Shown here piece by piece: positions 6,852 to 7,242 of a stretch of 7,242 bases of DNA. The stretch's first letter is position 1; each line of letters starts with the position of its first letter. The translations under genes and the position numbers were made by a program. The DNA is from CAZOOA01 sp964581355. GTDB lineage: Bacteria; Bacillota; Dethiobacteria; DTU022; UBA8154. Where the stretch lies: NCBI GenBank assembly GCA_964581355.1, contig CAZOOA010000099.1:1-7242 (forward strand), written 5' to 3'. The notes below the pieces were generated by a model. It saw only the letters and a list, made by a program, of their open reading frames with translations, did no database searches and was not told the origin of the DNA.

Positions 6852-6936
6852 GCGAAGCTGAGGGGACGGTTCACGCGCTTCCGGAGCGCAGCGGAGGGCC
6901 GACAGGAAAAGCGCGAGAACCGTCACCCTGCTTCGC
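6852..6936. repeat. Long imperfect palindrome resembling a REP/MITE element
   Basis: Paired arms run inward: GCGAAGC (6852-6858) with GCTTCGC (6930-6936), AGGG (6861-6864) with CCCT (6926-6929), GACGGTTC (6865-6872) with GAACCGTC (6917-6924), and CGCGCTT (6874-6880) with AAGCGCG (6909-6915). About 26 bp pair in total, around a G+C-rich centre. It sits in A+T-rich intergenic DNA between the cyclase promoter and the tRNA gene, and its composition contrasts with its surroundings. Elements built on a GGGGACGGTTC core recur between genes in many Clostridia, from memory of such genomes; only one copy is present here. An outer ATTGT (6835-6839) and ACAAT (6947-6951) pair may mark the edges. It has no T-run, so a terminator is unlikely. 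Confidence 0.6.
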
Positions 6937-6986
6937 AGTGTGTTGCACAATCACATAAGGGCTGAGCAGATGCAAATATACAGTTT

Positions 6987-7032
6987 AATATTAAAGGGAC
7001 GGGTTCAAATGAATACCCGTCCCTTCAATATT
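6987..7032 (-). terminator. Hairpin downstream of tRNA-Arg, probable terminator
   Basis: An 11-bp perfect stem (AAGGGACGGGT 6994-7004, ACCCGTCCCTT 7015-7025) is extended by AATATT at 6987-6992 and 7027-7032 after one A/C mismatch. It starts five bases past the tRNA 3' end on the minus strand. After the core stem that strand reads TAATATTAAAC, a weak T tract, so termination may rely mainly on the stem. The near symmetry would also let it block + strand transcripts. Confidence 0.6.
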
Positions 7033-7037
7033 TATCG

Positions 7038-7114
7038 TGGTGCGCCCGGCAGGACTCGAACCTGCGACCCTCTGATTCGAAGTCAGCTACTCTGTCCGAC
7101 TGAGCTACGGGCGC
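7038..7114 (-). tRNA. tRNA-Arg, anticodon UCG, with encoded CCA
   Basis: Read on the minus strand the sequence folds into a full cloverleaf: acceptor GCGCCCG (7114-7108) with CGGGCGC, D stem GCTC/GAGT, anticodon loop CTTCGAA giving anticodon TCG, a 5-base variable loop and T stem GCAGG/CCTGC around TTCGAGT. The discriminator base is A, and the 3' CCA is encoded (7040-7038). It reads CGA and probably other CGN arginine codons. The top pair of the anticodon stem (positions 27-43) is a G-A mismatch, which is tolerated in many tRNAs. The gene stands alone in this window. Confidence 0.97.
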
Positions 7115-7201
7115 ATGTAGACCCATGTTTAGGTGATGTTGCTGATTAATGCAGCCACTTTTATTTTAGTTGAGCATTTATCTGACCGCTAATCAGTAAG
7201 T

Positions 7202-7230
7202 ATTATAGCATGGAAAAACATACACTGCAA
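7202..7230 (-). promoter_or_regulatory. Extended -10 promoter of tRNA-Arg
   Basis: On the minus strand TTGCAG (7230-7225) is followed after exactly 17 bases by a perfect TATAAT (7207-7202), with TG one base before the -10 as in extended -10 promoters. The start of transcription would be near 7195, giving a leader of about 80 bases before the tRNA. That leader has a CTGATTA/TAATCAG inverted repeat (7142-7148 and 7190-7196), so the 5' end of the precursor may fold back. Confidence 0.75.
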
Positions 7231-7242
7231 GAGCATGAAAAA

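Noticed and set aside
6940..7149. 69-codon + strand ORF containing GRTRTCDPLIRSQLL
   Set aside because: It is the antisense translation of the tRNA-Arg gene, a well-known source of spurious predicted proteins.
1..7242. CRISPR array, complete insertion sequence, toxin-antitoxin or phage defence module
   Set aside because: No regularly spaced repeats, transposase, integrase or paired small toxin-like genes were found on either strand.

Overview
The window looks like a chromosomal segment of a Gram-positive, spore-forming-type Firmicute, most likely a Clostridia member of the Desulfotomaculum/Pelotomaculum kind. This is inferred from a SpoIIE-type phosphatase tail, strong AGGAGG-like ribosome binding sites, a protein with three S-layer homology (SLH) domains, a 7TMR-DISM diguanylate cyclase, and a Pol IV whose clamp motif is followed by a basic tail. 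Genus cannot be fixed from this sequence alone.

Layout. The left part is read on the + strand: the last 39 codons of a SpoIIE/PP2C-like phosphatase (1-120), a roughly 390-base non-coding stretch with two nested stem-loops, a Y-family DNA polymerase IV (dinB, 510-1652) and a short-chain dehydrogenase/reductase (1721-2467). The last two are 68 bases apart with no visible terminator between them and may be co-transcribed. The middle (2468-2946) has no recognisable gene. It holds one weak codon-like stretch interrupted by an amber codon and a 15-bp perfect hairpin that probably ends the convergent minus-strand gene. The right part is read on the - strand: a tRNA-Arg(UCG) with its own extended -10 promoter and a terminator-like hairpin, a long imperfect palindrome resembling a REP/MITE element, a membrane diguanylate cyclase (4543-6528) with its own promoter and a textbook terminator, and a secreted SLH-domain protein (2947-4275).

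How they relate. The diguanylate cyclase should sense an extracellular ligand or envelope state through its Gal-binding-like domain and 7TM bundle and make c-di-GMP in the cytoplasm, probably with product feedback inhibition. The SLH protein should be anchored non-covalently to the cell wall. The two are adjacent and co-oriented but separated by a strong terminator, so any functional link is inference. The most unusual detail is the start of the SLH gene: it uses TTG, and a 20-codon upstream reading frame with its own good ribosome binding site ends in a TGA that overlaps that TTG, which suggests translational coupling.

No CRISPR array, complete insertion sequence, prophage gene or defence system was seen. 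No coherent new multi-gene system is evident; the points worth following up are the leader-ORF arrangement, the structured intergenic regions, the palindromic repeat and the uncharacterised N-terminal domain of the SLH protein.
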